A DNA stretch of 64,000 bases from positions 5,642,001 to 5,706,000 of the forward strand of contig JANUWF010000008.1 in the NCBI GenBank assembly GCA_026120185.1. The letters are read 5' to 3'. Shown piece by piece: positions 45,099 through 56,200 of the stretch. The stretch comes from Voacanga thouarsii (lineage: Eukaryota; Streptophyta; Magnoliopsida; Gentianales; Apocynaceae). How positions within the stretch are numbered: the first letter of the stretch is position 1; every line of letters begins with the position of its first letter. Position numbers and translations under genes: made by a program. The notes below the pieces were generated by a model, which saw nothing but the letters and a program-made list of their open reading frames with translations, searched no databases and had not been told where the DNA came from.

Positions 45099-45614
45099 CT
45101 ACTCGCTATCATCGTCACTAGAAGCAGGTGGTCCCGAGTCAGTCGATATATGGTAGTACTCAGGAGTATCAGATCCCGGGCCTAACACATCCACATCCTC
45201 TCCTATGGCTGACTCGTCCGAAGACACAGCAATTACTTCAACTACGTTATCTTCATCATCTTCGACTGCTGACTTATCTGAGGATATGGCAACTATCTCA
45301 ACTACTTCATCTTCCGGTTCATTAGGAGGAATCATGGCTCCTTTGGATCCGGCTGGCTGCTTAGGACTTCCTACCATCTCTGGTTCTTTAGTCACATCTC
45401 CTATATTGTTGTCCTGGGTCGGCTCTGAGTTTCTTCCTCGCGGTCCCAGGCCTCTAAGGGAGCTATGATAATAAAAGGGTCCAGAGATCGATGTTCCTAG
45501 GAAAGTCCTAATCTTCTTTTTCTTTAGGTGAGAGTTTTCACCTTCTTCCCATGATCCACCTCTATGATCTTGTTCCTCGACTGGTTTCTTCCCTTTATCA
45601 TCATTACTAGCCAT
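45099..45614 (-). CDS. Extra ORF of element G (171 residues) with twin SUMO-interaction-like motifs
   Basis: An intact frame between the 5' LTR and gag, starting MASNDDKGKKPVEEQ (Met at 45614). It has a basic patch KKKKIR at 31-36, a middle rich in Pro/Gly, and an acidic tail. Two copies of one motif are in tandem: VVEIVAISSDKS (104-115) and VVEVIAVSSDES (124-135), each a hydrophobic V/I core followed by SSD and an acidic run. This is the layout of a phospho-regulated SUMO-interaction motif. It ends PASSDDDSE. No enzyme domain; probably disordered. It is separate from gag (gag starts at 44846). It is the only undamaged frame of the element. Function unknown. Confidence 0.6.
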   Translation of the reverse strand: MASNDDKGKKPVEEQDHRGGSWEEGENSHLKKKKIRTFLGTSISGPFYYHSSLRGLGPRGRNSEPTQDNNIGDVTKEPEMVGSPKQPAGSKGAMIPPNEPEDEVVEIVAISSDKSAVEDDEDNVVEVIAVSSDESAIGEDVDVLGPGSDTPEYYHISTDSGPPASSDDDSE

Positions 45615-45668
45615 TCCTACAAAAGAATAGTCAAATTAAATTTCCATTTATTCCTACAGATATTATAT

Positions 45669-45752
45669 CTATACCCACAGATAATATTTCTATACCCACA
45701 TATAATGTATCTATACCCACAGATAATATTTCTATACCCACAGATAATGTAT
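45669..45752. repeat. Tandem repeat, 4 x 21 bases, in the leader of element G
   Basis: Four units begin CTATACCCACA at 45669, 45690, 45711 and 45732, each exactly 21 bases. Unit ends alternate between ATATTT and ATGTAT, so the structure is a 42-base dimer present twice. It sits between the primer-binding site and the extra ORF. Confidence 0.9.
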
Positions 45753-45774
45753 GCAAATTAAACTTTATAGCTAA

Positions 45775-45789
45775 TGCTTTGATACTAAT
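45775..45789 (-). other. Primer-binding site of element G (initiator-Met tRNA type)
   Basis: GCTTTGATACTAATT reads AATTAGTATCAAAGC on the minus strand; compared with TGGTATCAAAGC there is one G-to-A change. The right LTR starts at 45790. Confidence 0.8.
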
Positions 45790-48700
45790 TGTAACATCCC
45801 TCATTTTCTTCTTGTCGCAGTGGGCCAGCTCAGGTGGGATGTCGCCCCATCTGAATCCTCAGACTAGGGGTCTTTATAATGATATAAACTTAAAGCAAGC
45901 ATGTACAAGTCAAAGCTTAAGTAAATATATGGAACATACTCTTTCATTATAAATACATGAGTGGTGATAGATACATCATCAGGGTTTCCAAAATATACAA
46001 GCCAAAATAGTTTCATCATCCATGTACAATGATCATGCTAAAAGATTCGCTAACTAGCACTAGATGGTAAAGTCCGAGTAGTACCATCGTTAGTCTTCAG
46101 CTCCAATCCCTAAAATTGAAAAGACAAACACATGTGTGAGTAGTATATTCAGTGAGTCCCGTGTCTACTAGTGTTCTACTCAGAAGAGGAAGACATTTTT
46201 CAATTTCTTTATTGAAATAAATTTTGTGTCGGGGAAACAATACTATTTGATAAATTTTTGTTCAATTTGTCAAGTACATTCGAAAAACAGTGGCTTCCAA
46301 ACACATGACCCCTAATTCATTAAATGTGGATTCTTCCCCATTTGGAAGTGTGACTCGCGTGCAAAGTTCAAGGAACTTCACCTTTGGCTACACGGTCTCT
46401 TGTGCCAAGGACTGCACCTTACAGCACGCCACTTGTGTCATGCCGGAAGGGTGAGCAGCGTACAAATGTACATCACCGAGAACTTAGGGATCTTTTACTT
46501 GCCACCAAAAGCCAGGGGTCCCAATCCTGACATCATTCATCTTCGAGGTGGCAAGGGATTGAACACACTGAGTGTCCCTACTCAGTATCATGTGAACAAC
46601 CCACCATCACAATCAATAGGCAATTGCCGGGCGCACAACAGCTAGTCAGGGATGGCTAATTCCATTGTCCTGTCGACCCGTTCGGAGTAAGATAAGCCCA
46701 ATAACTGGACCAGGTTATTTGGGTTATTCTATCTCTAACGAAGGCTAGTACAAAGATCAAAGCCCTTGCTGAGTACTCAACGTCACCACTGATTCACATA
46801 TTCAATATACTCCTTTGAAAGGAGTCTGCTCTCCCCGAAGGGAATTCATAACAAATCATTCTTGGGGCCAAACATCATTTTATAAAACTTATACATCACC
46901 CGAGAGGGTATTTTTAAGAGCTAGCAAAATTGTATAAATTTCATCTCGAAAGCCATTAAGCATAAAGAAAGCTTATTTTAAGCATAAAGAAAGCTTAATG
47001 AAACATATCGTAAGTATCAAATAGACTTGATTCATGAGCTTCAGTCATGTCAAGAAGACATAGTTTATATCAGAGAAACATTAACTTTTGTCAGAAAAAC
47101 ACATAGCTAATGATAGTTTTAAAATCAAGGGACTCACCTTGTATATTAGGTTGAAGTTGCAATCGTATAGTCCTAAAAGGAGTTCCCTCGACTTGATTCA
47201 CCTACATCATTAGTATATTTCCTTATTATTACTTAATTGGTTCAAATGCTTAATGGTTCAAATAAGGTTTCTATAATCTTTCTGTAAAGAAATAAATGAA
47301 TTAATGTCTTTAATGGTTTCCTGGTTTTACAGCTTTACCACCCTCCACCATTCTTCCCATAACTTATTCAATATAGGTCCAAATAAGGTAAGGTTTCTTC
47401 CATAATATTCCTAAAAAATCCCTCTATCAATTCCAGGCCATGAGACCTATAAAATCCATCCAATTTTGTACAGTTTTTCAGTTAAGTTCACTGCTCCGGG
47501 TTTTGGAATTCAGATTTGTCATCTTCCAGTGTTTTGTGCATATCTCTTTCAATACAGGCCCAAATGAGGTGAAACTACTTCCGAAATATTCCTAGGACAT
47601 TTCTCTATCAAATTCAGGTCATGGGGTATTCAAACCTCTCTCCACGTTGTTCAGTTTTTTAGCTAAACTTACTGTTCCGAGTTGGAGGTTCAAATTGCAG
47701 TTTAGAAGCTCAACTTGTTTTAATTTATTTATATGGTTTCTTCAACATACCCTACCACATTTAAACCCTTAAATACCTCATTTAACATCCCAAAATTAGT
47801 ATTTCAACATTTTTTCATTCTCAGCACTTCTCTTTAGTTCAAACAAATAAATTATACCAAGCTCACCAAACCAGTAAAGTTTGGCAGTGTTCACCCTTCT
47901 TGTTGTTCATAATCTCTTAGCTATTCAAAACCCTCACAACCTCCACACAACTTGTTCCAAATCCTTTCTAACTAGTCTAGGACATGTTTAGAGTCATTTA
48001 TGCTCAATTTCCAATCATATCTACTCAGATTTCCTTTAATATTTTCAAACAACACAAACTAGTGAGTTGTTATTAGCAAATGGCTTTTCTTGTTTTCTTT
48101 ATCACTTCCTTCCTTTCTCTTTTCAAATTTCCAGTATATCATCACTCCAATACACCTTAAATGAACTGTAGACCATACTCAACCTATCAGTACACCAACC
48201 AGTCAATCCAACAACCATCACAACATCAAAATATTTTCATTACTCAACACCAACCATTTCATATGCTTCTAGTTTCCAACTTTTAACATCATTCTTTTAG
48301 CTTTTGAGAAATGGCCTCTTACCTTTCCAAGATGAGTGCAAGACTGTATTTTCCTTTCCTTCCTTCCTTCTCCTTTCTTTCTCCTTGCTGCCGGTTTCCT
48401 TTCCTTCCTCCTTGCTGCCGGTTGTCTTCTCCTTGCTGCCGAAAATCTCTCTCTCTCCCCCTTAGTCTCTCTTTTTCTTGTTTTTCTTCTTCTTTTCACT
48501 TTTCTGGTTTTTCTTCTTCTCCTTCCAGCTTTGGCTAAAATTTTTCTCCTTCTTACTCCAATTTATATAGCTCAACTTCTTGGTCTTGATTTGGTCTTAA
48601 TAAAATGACTTAGGGTGAGTTGGCATTTCTAGAAGCCTTTAGACCTTTATAGAACTTAAAAGAAGATTGTGGAACTATTTAGAAGCTTATAGAACTCCCT

Positions 48701-48900
48701 AGAAGTCTCAAGACTAATGTACTTGCTAGCCTTGCCCTAATCTAGTTTAGCTTAACTAAGCTTGATTAAAGAAAGTCTAAGAATAACTAATCTTGGTCAA
48801 AAATATCAAGCTTGTGGGCCCTTCATTTACTTCTTATGGGCCCCCTAAAATATCTTAGTATATGATAGAATATAATTAAGAAATTTATAGTATTAGTTAT

Positions 48901-48935
<35 letters not shown>

Positions 48936-49205
48936 GCATATATAAATAATAATAGTAAGAATAATATGATAATTCAATAAAGTTATTGAATTTAATAATA
49001 CTATAATTTAATATTACTAAGAGATTTTGGTATTAAATAATAAATATAAAATAATCGCAAGGGTTATAGAATAATTGTGATAATGAAATGAAATAAAATA
49101 AAATATAAACTCATATATATAAAATAATAGTGAAAATAATATTAGTAATATTATTTTAAACAAGTCTACCCTACGTAAATCCTTTATAAATGACGGGTTA
49201 TTACA
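45790..49205 (-). mobile_element. Element G right (5') LTR
   Basis: 3416 bases, TGTAACATCCC to GGGTTATTACA. It has a longer TG run at 48900-48934 than the left LTR and keeps the 32 bases deleted there. A minus-strand TATA box (GCTATATAAATTGG) at about 48561-48570 lies about 640 bases inside the start. The purine-rich, GCCGG-containing tract just downstream of the TATA on the minus strand is read as two overlapping chance frames on the plus strand (48311-48608). Confidence 0.9.
48561..48570 (-). promoter_or_regulatory. Putative TATA box of the 5' LTR of G
   Basis: Minus strand: GAGCTATATAAATTGG. The same site is at 39811-39818 in the other LTR. Confidence 0.6.
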
Positions 49206-49233
49206 AGTTTTATACTCCTAAAATTTATGCATC
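49206..49233 (+). mobile_element. Last bases of the family-C LTR beyond element G
   Basis: AGTTTTATACTCCTAAAATTT then ATGCATCA continues the LTR cut at 37073 and matches the LTR end at 29790-29808. The target copy AGTTT is included. Confidence 0.8.
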
Positions 49234-49595
49234 ACCAACATTCCCCTTACTCTATAGCTCTGCCCTCAAAGCCATATCATAGAGCTTTTTCATGGCTAAC
49301 ACTGATGCACTCGTAGGTGCAGGCCTCTCAACATCGGACTTGTGTGAGTCACTTTCCAAAAGGGTTGGAATTCCCTCTTCTATGGTTGGGGTCGTGGGCT
49401 CTTCTTATTCTTCATTAAACACTTCCATCCCCTCATCTTTCTCACCTCCAAGCTCACCCATCTCGCCCTCGCCCTCACCCTCCTTGGCAGGTTCATCTAT
49501 ATCTCCCCTATCACCACTGTCGAACTCACCTTTTTCCCCCCTTCCCGTTAGGCTTCATGAACTCCTAAACGTGAAAACATCCATGAATCCCTTCC
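49234..49595 (-). mobile_element. Element D interior, acidic coding remnant (downstream part)
   Basis: The minus strand encodes Glu/Gly-rich stretches: GEFDSGDRGDIDEPAKEGEG, GEMGELGGEKDEGMEVFNEE, stop, EEPTTPTIEEGIPTLLESDS and APTSASVLAMKKLYDMAL. No gag or pol motif is recognisable. The plus-strand frame at 49292-49618 (Ser/Pro-rich) is the shadow of this sequence. It seems to belong with the part at 50948-51338, from which it is separated by a Copia-type LTR. Whether the family-C copy ending at 49233 was inserted into D is inferred. Confidence 0.4.
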
Positions 49596-50947
49596 AAAGA
49601 CTCAAGCCAAACGATTAAGATCAATCTAGGGGTTACAGAATTACCTCTGTTCATTACTCGGGAGTGCTAGCACCTAGGGTTTTGAGTGGTTAATTTTTCT
49701 TGATAATGGAGGCACGAGTATTTTAGGAGAGGTCTTTACAAGAAAACGACTAGGGTTTTCTTTTAAAACCACCTAAACTTCTTGGAATCCAATTCTCATA
49801 ATATCTTATCATATTTTACTTTAAGTTCAAATTAAATTAAAACTGATATGATAAGATTCTGCCATTGTCTTGGTAATTTAACTAATTAATTTATCGAGTT
49901 AGATTCTTATAATCTAGACATTTTTCGATACATCGAATGTGGACATATTTCCAGATTCATTATATCTGGTTAATTTTCTATGTTCAATTAACCTAGACAT
50001 GTTTCCAGATAGATTGAACCTGATTACCAGAAACATAACTTAATGTGTTCGCTTAATGTGTGACCCTATAGGTTCATTTAACACTGGCAGAGTACCCAAA
50101 TCACATTTAAATGGCCCACAAGTTATAAGTAGTTTTTAGTAAAACATTATAACTATCTAGGTTAAATGAAGACCAGTGATCTCTTTAAACTAAAACATAA
50201 CTTTATATTTAGTCATTTTGTTACACGATATCCAGATTAAGCATAAAGTACGGAGCATGACATCCTTATTAATCTTAATAAACTATTTCTTGATTTCATA
50301 ATAGTTCGTTGAAACAAATGATATCAATATCTCAAATTGATATATTTGAACACGGCCATGCATTTTAATAGTCTAACTTATCAAGTGGCCTATGGACATC
50401 TCTCCCAAAATTGAGAGAGACAAATTCTTTCACTATCAATCATATTCCTCTCCCTAGTTTATTCTATATCTAACAGTGGTCTAATTTATTATCTGGTTAA
50501 AAATAACTTTAGACAACATCAAAATATAGAATTTATCAAGTAGGAAACTATGATGAATTCAGGTCGAAGGACTTCTAATATCATTATGGCTAGAAAGTAT
50601 TTATGACATGTTCCATGAAGTACTCTCACAGTGAGTCATGTCCAATACAATATTCTCTAATATTTATTTGTGTTTTGACTTGATATCACATATATCCATG
50701 ACTAGTAAAACATATCCATCAAGTTACAAATATACTAATCTTAATTTATTATTGTTCTACTAATATTAATCGATCAGGGATAATTTAAAAATAGTCATTG
50801 TATTTGTTATAGGATTTTACTATCAAATCATGTATTAATGACCACAAAACTAAATACATTATTCATAGAAAAAAATACCTTGTATTATTACATAAAATGA
50901 CAATAGTATAAATATAAATTGTTTTAAGGCATATCCCTAACACTTCC
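49591..50947 (-). mobile_element. Candidate Copia-type solo LTR in element D
   Basis: On the minus strand it begins TGTTAGGGATATGCCTTAAAACAA, much like the Angela-type start TGTTxGAAATATGCCCTAGAGGCAA. CTTCC occurs at 50943-50947 directly after it and again at 49591-49595, a possible 5-base target duplication. The left end (AAAGACTCAAG) lacks the expected TG, so the boundary is uncertain. No coding interior. Internal features parallel the solo LTR at 5957-7682, for example an ACCT-TTG-TCG segment about 100 bases from the end. Confidence 0.5.
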
Positions 50948-51338
50948 TTACTATTAGTGTCCAAATCAACCACTAGAATAGGGGTTGGTGCTAAGTTAGG
51001 CATTTCCAGCTTCCCACTCTTAGGCTCGGGTAACTCAGGTAGAGGAATCTCTGTATCACCCCTCTCATGGGTAAGGCCAACCAACGCAGGTGCCTCATAC
51101 TTTGCTTCATTATCTTTCATGAACCAACCTGTTTCTGGTTCTAATTTTGTGTTAGACGAACACAAGTTTGCTACAGGGATCAAGACAGGTGGATTTTCAC
51201 AACCTGAGGCCAGTCTCTCACAACTGCAATAAATCTTTGAACCATCCTATAAACAAAGCACGCAAGCAAGTACCAGATACTTAAGAAATAAAGATTAAAA
51301 GATAAAATATTAGCTAAAACCTATGCTTTGATGCCACT
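50948..51338 (-). mobile_element. Element D interior, 5' part with Pro/Glu-rich frame and primer site
   Basis: The minus strand from 51183 reads MIPVANLCSSNTKLEPETGW, EAPALVGLTHERGDTEIPLP, ELPEPKSGKLEMPNLAP and ILVVDLDTNSKE, then runs into the Copia-type LTR. It is Pro/Glu-rich with no known domain and may be the start of the acidic protein continued at 49234-49595. The primer-binding site is at 51324-51338 (minus strand AAGTGGCATCAAAGC, initiator-Met type, one T-to-C change), directly against the LTR. Confidence 0.5.
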
Positions 51339-54300
51339 TATAACACCCCACTCAGACATACTCAAAAATGGCTGGGATGTCGCCCTGTCCTAAAAACCAG
51401 AGGTCTTTATAATGAGGTAAAAAATAAAATTCTAAACAAATAAAAGAAATCAAATAACTTATTACAACTATCTCAAAACTTATACAAGTTCTTCATCAAA
51501 ACCACCAAACAATTCTTTAAAAAAATACAAATAAATAACAAAAGAGAATCTTCAATCTCTAGTAGCCTCCAACTTGCTCAAATCAGTTAACTCCTGAAAA
51601 CATAATACAAAATGTGTGAAATTTACATCTCAGTAAGCCCTATGGTGTTTACAATTATAGAATGGTGTTTACAAGTCACAATTCAATTTCTCAAAATAAG
51701 GAGTGGTGTTTTCCATTGTCACATATTGTACAAAACAAAAATAAATAACCACTCTAAAAATGGTCATGGCACCATATATTATCCACTAGGATAAGAGAAC
51801 GATTAGGATGTCACACATTATGCATTTTGATACAAGGTAGGTGTACGACCCACCAGATGAGATACTCGTCCATCTCTCATCCCAAACTCACCAGTGGTCC
51901 AATCCAGAATAATAGTCATTATAGACTAGTGCTAGCTCGGACCAGCTCAACCTACTGGTACTAATGCTCTCCCAACTAGAGTTCATCTATCGGAGGTGGC
52001 TACCTACTGGAAGACTTGCCCAAACTGACAAAGGTCAGTACCTTATTGAGGATTCAACGTTATATAATCAATCAAGAATGTGTTCAGATCGACATTTCTA
52101 AATACCTTGGCTTTGCATGCATTTCATACAAGTGAGTTTTAAAAGCGTTTAACAAGTGCAAATAAGAGTTAATAAAAAGGTTTGGTGTTTAAAAAAAAAA
52201 CATTTGTGTAAATTTCGTTTGTCAAAATAACTTATCAAACAGTCTAGGCTTGCAACCCAAGTAATCATATGCAACACATTATCAAAATATAACTGACTTG
52301 CAAACAAGAGCTTTATATAGGAAAATCATTTATGCAAGGACTTACTTGTAGCAGCTTAGACATATATAAAATATTAGCTACCTTAATCTTTCACTTCAGA
52401 TAAATCCTTTGTCTAAAATTATATAATAATTCGTAGTCACAATATGTCCAAATACATGGTATAATCATAATTATTCAAGTCAGCTAGATCTAAGATCCTA
52501 ATAGGCATTCTCATATTCAGTTGTCTCATTATTGCATAAATTTTCCCAAAATAATAATCATAGATCTCATACTGTCCTAAACATTCACATGATCAAATCT
52601 ATATAAATCAATCTATTCATCAATATATCCCAAAGTAATCATATGACTGTGTCAGAGCATAAATGTCCTTCAATTACAACATCATACTCATAACTCAACA
52701 GCTCCATCTTCAATTCATAAATATTAAATAGCTAAAAAGAGTAAATTCTCAATATCACGTATTCAATATTATATGCTCAGCAGAAATCTAGATCACATCT
52801 CAACTTATCATATTCTCTAGATAAATTGAGCCATCAAAGTCATTCAATATTCTTCGGACTTATCTCTTAGAAGTGCAGATCTATTGAGAACAAAACTACC
52901 CCTTTAATGACCAAATCAAAACCACTTGAGAGAGAAAGAAGTTGTCTTGCCTAGATCTTCTTGGTTAACCATGAGTTTGCAAGGTAAAGGGTAAATTAGT
53001 CCCTTAGTTTTGTTTGTTAAAGAAAATGAAGAAGAAAATAAGGTAAAATAAGAGGTTTACTTTATGATGGCCTTGTTTGATCCAATTGAATGATAAAAGT
53101 ATAGCATGTGGATGTGGTTGCTTGTAGTCAAGAAAGAGCTCTCTATTTATGTTGATGAATGGTGTATGGTGTATAGATGTTTCAGCCTTGAGAGAAGTAG
53201 AAGAGAAGATTGCTTTGATGAGAGTTGAGAGAAAATGCGAGAAAGAGTTTATGGTATGTGAGAGTTTCAGTCTTGACGGAAAACAAGAGAGAGTTTGTGT
53301 AATGTTATTTTGGGGGAGGGGGGTTGTGTTGGCAATATGATGGCCAAAAAGCTGAGATTTGCTACCTTAATGAAGTGGTCTTGAAAGAGGAAAATGTCAC
53401 TTAAAGAGAGAAGATAGGGTGTCAGAGTTTCAAGATAATTGAAAGTCCTATTCAAACTATATTGTTTTTCAATTTGATCAAGGATGAAATGGTTGTGTGC
53501 GTGTGCAAGTGGTGGCCGAAAGTTTGTGCAAAATTAGGTTCAAAGTTTCAGCTATATGTGTGTATGATGTGACTAAAATTTTCTGATGTTTGAAGCTTTG
53601 GTGAAGTAGTTTGGATAGATCAAAGGTCTATCCAAAGAAGAAGATATAGGGATTACAGTTTTAGATAGAGCAAGACTCTATCTCTTGCTATTTTGTTTCG
53701 GCTAGCTAGAGTACACAATGGATAGGGTTTTTGCTTCTATGATAGTGTATTGTTTAGCCAAGAGTGAAGAAGAGAAAGCTATATTGACCAAAATTATGAA
53801 AGAAGAAAAGAAGAGTGGAGATTAGTTGTTGAATACAACAAAAATTTCTAGTTTAATCAAGAGATAAAATGGTAGAATAATTTCATAAGATTTCCTAGCT
53901 ATCTCCTAGCATTTGAGTAGAGTTAAGATAGCTCCATAGGTGGCGGATATAGGACGTTCTACAAGCTAGAATTTCTAATCTAAAAGTAAGATAAAGCTTT
54001 AAAGAAAATTAGATGATAATTTAAGAGATAAGATGTATTTTTTTTTTTCAAAAATTTGAAATCCAAGAGTTTTTAAAACATAAGGGCGGCTGGAATTCCT
54101 ACAACCAATCAAAATTCAGGTGTTATTAGAACACTTGAATTGCATTTTAAATACATAGATAAAGATAATTTAGAATGGATAATTGTCAGCTAATAGATAA
54201 TAGGAAATTAATTTTATTTAAAATATATAATCATAAAATAAATTCCGGTTTTTATCAAATACTCCTCAAGAGAATTACTCTCCTATATTTTAGGAGATGA

Positions 54301-54720
54301 ACTCCAACGTGGTGGCTGACCATGGAGAATTTCAGCCAAGGTATTAAGGAAGAAAAGATAATGGAAAAGAAAAGCAAGAAATATGCATAAGCTGGGATTC
54401 GAACTCCAGTCTCCAAGAAATATACACCAAAATTTATCCACTAAACCATATCAACTCTTGTTTATATATTCCCCATCTAATTCCTTTCACTCTCAACCAT
54501 CATATTATATTCCCTTTCATCAAATTCTATTCAATAAAACAAAAGTTCATCTAACTCAATCAAACATCCTTATAACTAAATAGATAATTTAACACATAAA
54601 CAAACACAAAAATCACATTTACTCATATAAATGCATTAAATTAATATGTGCACAATCATAATATCATGCAATGCACCTTCTCCTATAAGGACTAAGGATA
54701 CCTATGGGTGGGGTATTACA
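51339..54720 (-). mobile_element. Element D right (5') LTR
   Basis: It starts TATAACACCCC (TG mutated to TA) after the primer site and ends GGTGGGGTATTACA at 54720. 3382 bases. The part 52363-54322 matches the fragment at 4544-5912. The opening GGCTGGGATGTCGCCCTGTCC resembles the same region of element G (GGTGGGATGTCGCCCCGTC), so the family is a Tekay relative. Beyond 54720 is Copia coding sequence, so D appears to lie in a Copia element. Frames inside it are chance frames. Confidence 0.8.
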
Positions 54721-56200
54721 TCTTCTTTGTCAAAGTCATGGTAAATGGGTTCGCTAGATTATTTGTAAAAGAAATTTGATCAACGAACATCTCCCGTTTC
54801 TGGATGAACTCCCGGATTAGGCCATATTTCCTCTTTATATGTTTGCCATTTCTATGGTTCCTTGGTTCCTTACATTGTGACATAGCTTTAGAGTTGTCAC
54901 AATATATGGTAATAGATCTCTCCATTTATGGCATAACTCCAAATTCTGTAAGAAACTTCTAGAGCCAAACCTCTTCTTTTGAAGCTTATAAAGCTGCTAC
55001 ATGCTCAGCTTCCATGGTGGAATCAACAATGCAAGATTACTTAATACTCTGCCATGAAATAACCCCTTCAGAAAAAGAGAAAATATATCCACTAGTGGAT
55101 TTTCTTTTATCTTTATCTTTTTGGATATTTGTGTATGTGTAATTGGTGGGAACTAAATAAACTCTATAGACAAGCATTTAATCCCTCGTTCCTTTTAGGT
55201 ACTTGAGTATATATTTTACAACTTGCCAATGTTCTTCCCCTGGGTTTAACTGATATCTATTAACCATACCTTCTACAAAACAGATATCTAGCCTTGTATA
55301 AAGCATATCGTACATGAGACTTCTTACCACCAAAGCATAGGGTATCCTACTCATTCTTTCATTTTCTTCTTATGTCTAAAGACATTGTTTTGAAGATATG
55401 GTCAATCCGTGCCTAAAGGGTATGATTGCCTCTTTACCCTAATCCATGCTAAACCTAGCCAATATCTTATCAAATAAATAGATTAGGATAAGTCTGACAT
55501 TCTTTGCTTCCTATCTCTACGAAGCTTTATACCAGGAATGTAGCTAGCTTCTTCCATATCTTTTATGCTAAATTAACTTGATAGCCAAACTTTTATAGGT
55601 GATAATGTCCCTACATCGTTCCTAATAAGTAGAATGTTATCTACGTAAAATACCATAAAGGACACGTTGTTCCCATCTGACTTCTTATACACACATGGTT
55701 TATTAACGTTTTTTATGAAACTATAAGACTTTATAGTGTCATTAAAATGTATATTCCATGCACGTGATATTTGCTTAAGTTAATAAATGGACTTTTTAAG
55801 CTTTTACGCCATATGTTCTTAGCTTTTCACAATAAAGTCTTCAAGTTAGGTCATATATCTGTCTTCACTAAAATAGCTATTTAGAAATGCTGTTTTGACA
55901 TCCATTTACTATATCTTGTAATCATAATGACATGTGATAGACAAAAAAATATGAATAAAATTAAGCATGGCAATAGGTGAAAAGGTCTTATCATAATCTA
56001 TCTCTTCTTTCTAAGTATAATATTTTGCAACTAACCTTACCCTATAGATTTCTACCTTTCCATCTGTACCTCTCTTTCTCTTGTATACCCACTAACATTT
56101 GATGGGTTTAATCCTTTTGGGTATAGTTACAAGATCCCAAATTGATTGAGATGCATAGATTCAATCTCAACATCTATTAATAATTGCCATTTGTTTGCAT
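54721..56200 (-). pseudogene. Ty1/Copia reverse transcriptase and RNase H, heavily decayed
   Basis: At the 3' end is the Copia RNase H tail: ITIYCDNSKAMSQCKEPRNH, KHIKRKYGLIREFIQKREMF, VDQISFTNNLANPFTMTLTK. Further upstream the RT active site reads FMVFYVDNILLIRNDV at about 55636-55647, where the family has YVDD, so the second Asp is changed to Asn. IKDMEEASYIPGIKLRRDR follows. Stops and shifts break the remainder. The 3' end of the element and its LTR are absent because the D LTR lies directly against it. Confidence 0.85.

Larger units (their letters stand above)
37074..49205 (-). mobile_element. Element G: nearly complete Tekay-type Ty3/Gypsy chromovirus
   Basis: LTRs 37074-40431 and 45790-49205 begin TGTAACATCCC and end GGTTATTACA. 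The minus-strand interior holds, in order, an initiator-Met-type primer site, a tandem-repeat leader, an extra ORF, gag, protease, RT, RNase H, integrase, chromodomain and a polypurine tract. The flanking 5-base target is ATTTT/AGTTT. The chromodomain, TGTAACA-type LTR ends and 3' border (rc: TTTCGAGGATGAAATTCC) fit the Tekay/Del clade. The two LTRs show 8 differences in their first ~210 bases by eye, 7 of them transitions. No gene but the extra ORF is intact. Confidence 0.92.

Noticed and set aside
45669..45752. Possible CRISPR-like array
   Set aside because: The 21-base units are contiguous without spacers and lie in a plant retrotransposon leader.
45564..45761. Plus-strand frame with repeated LYPQI units
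   Set aside because: It is the translation of the 21-base tandem repeat in the leader; the 21-base period keeps the frame open by chance.
37602..46645. Plus-strand frames at 37602-37808, 46400-46645 and the related minus frames at 2103-2343
   Set aside because: All three are one conserved LTR segment in three copies; no consistent frame is preserved between them.
39517..48608. Overlapping frames on both strands at 39517-39856 and 48269-48608 (Ser/Phe/Leu-rich or Arg/Lys-rich)
   Set aside because: They are the purine-rich tract of the two LTRs of element G, read in several frames; low complexity, no domain.
49292..49618. Plus-strand Ser/Pro-rich frame of 108 codons
   Set aside because: It is the shadow of Glu/Gly-rich minus-strand coding remnant of element D; GAG/GAA codons read in reverse give Ser/Pro/Leu.
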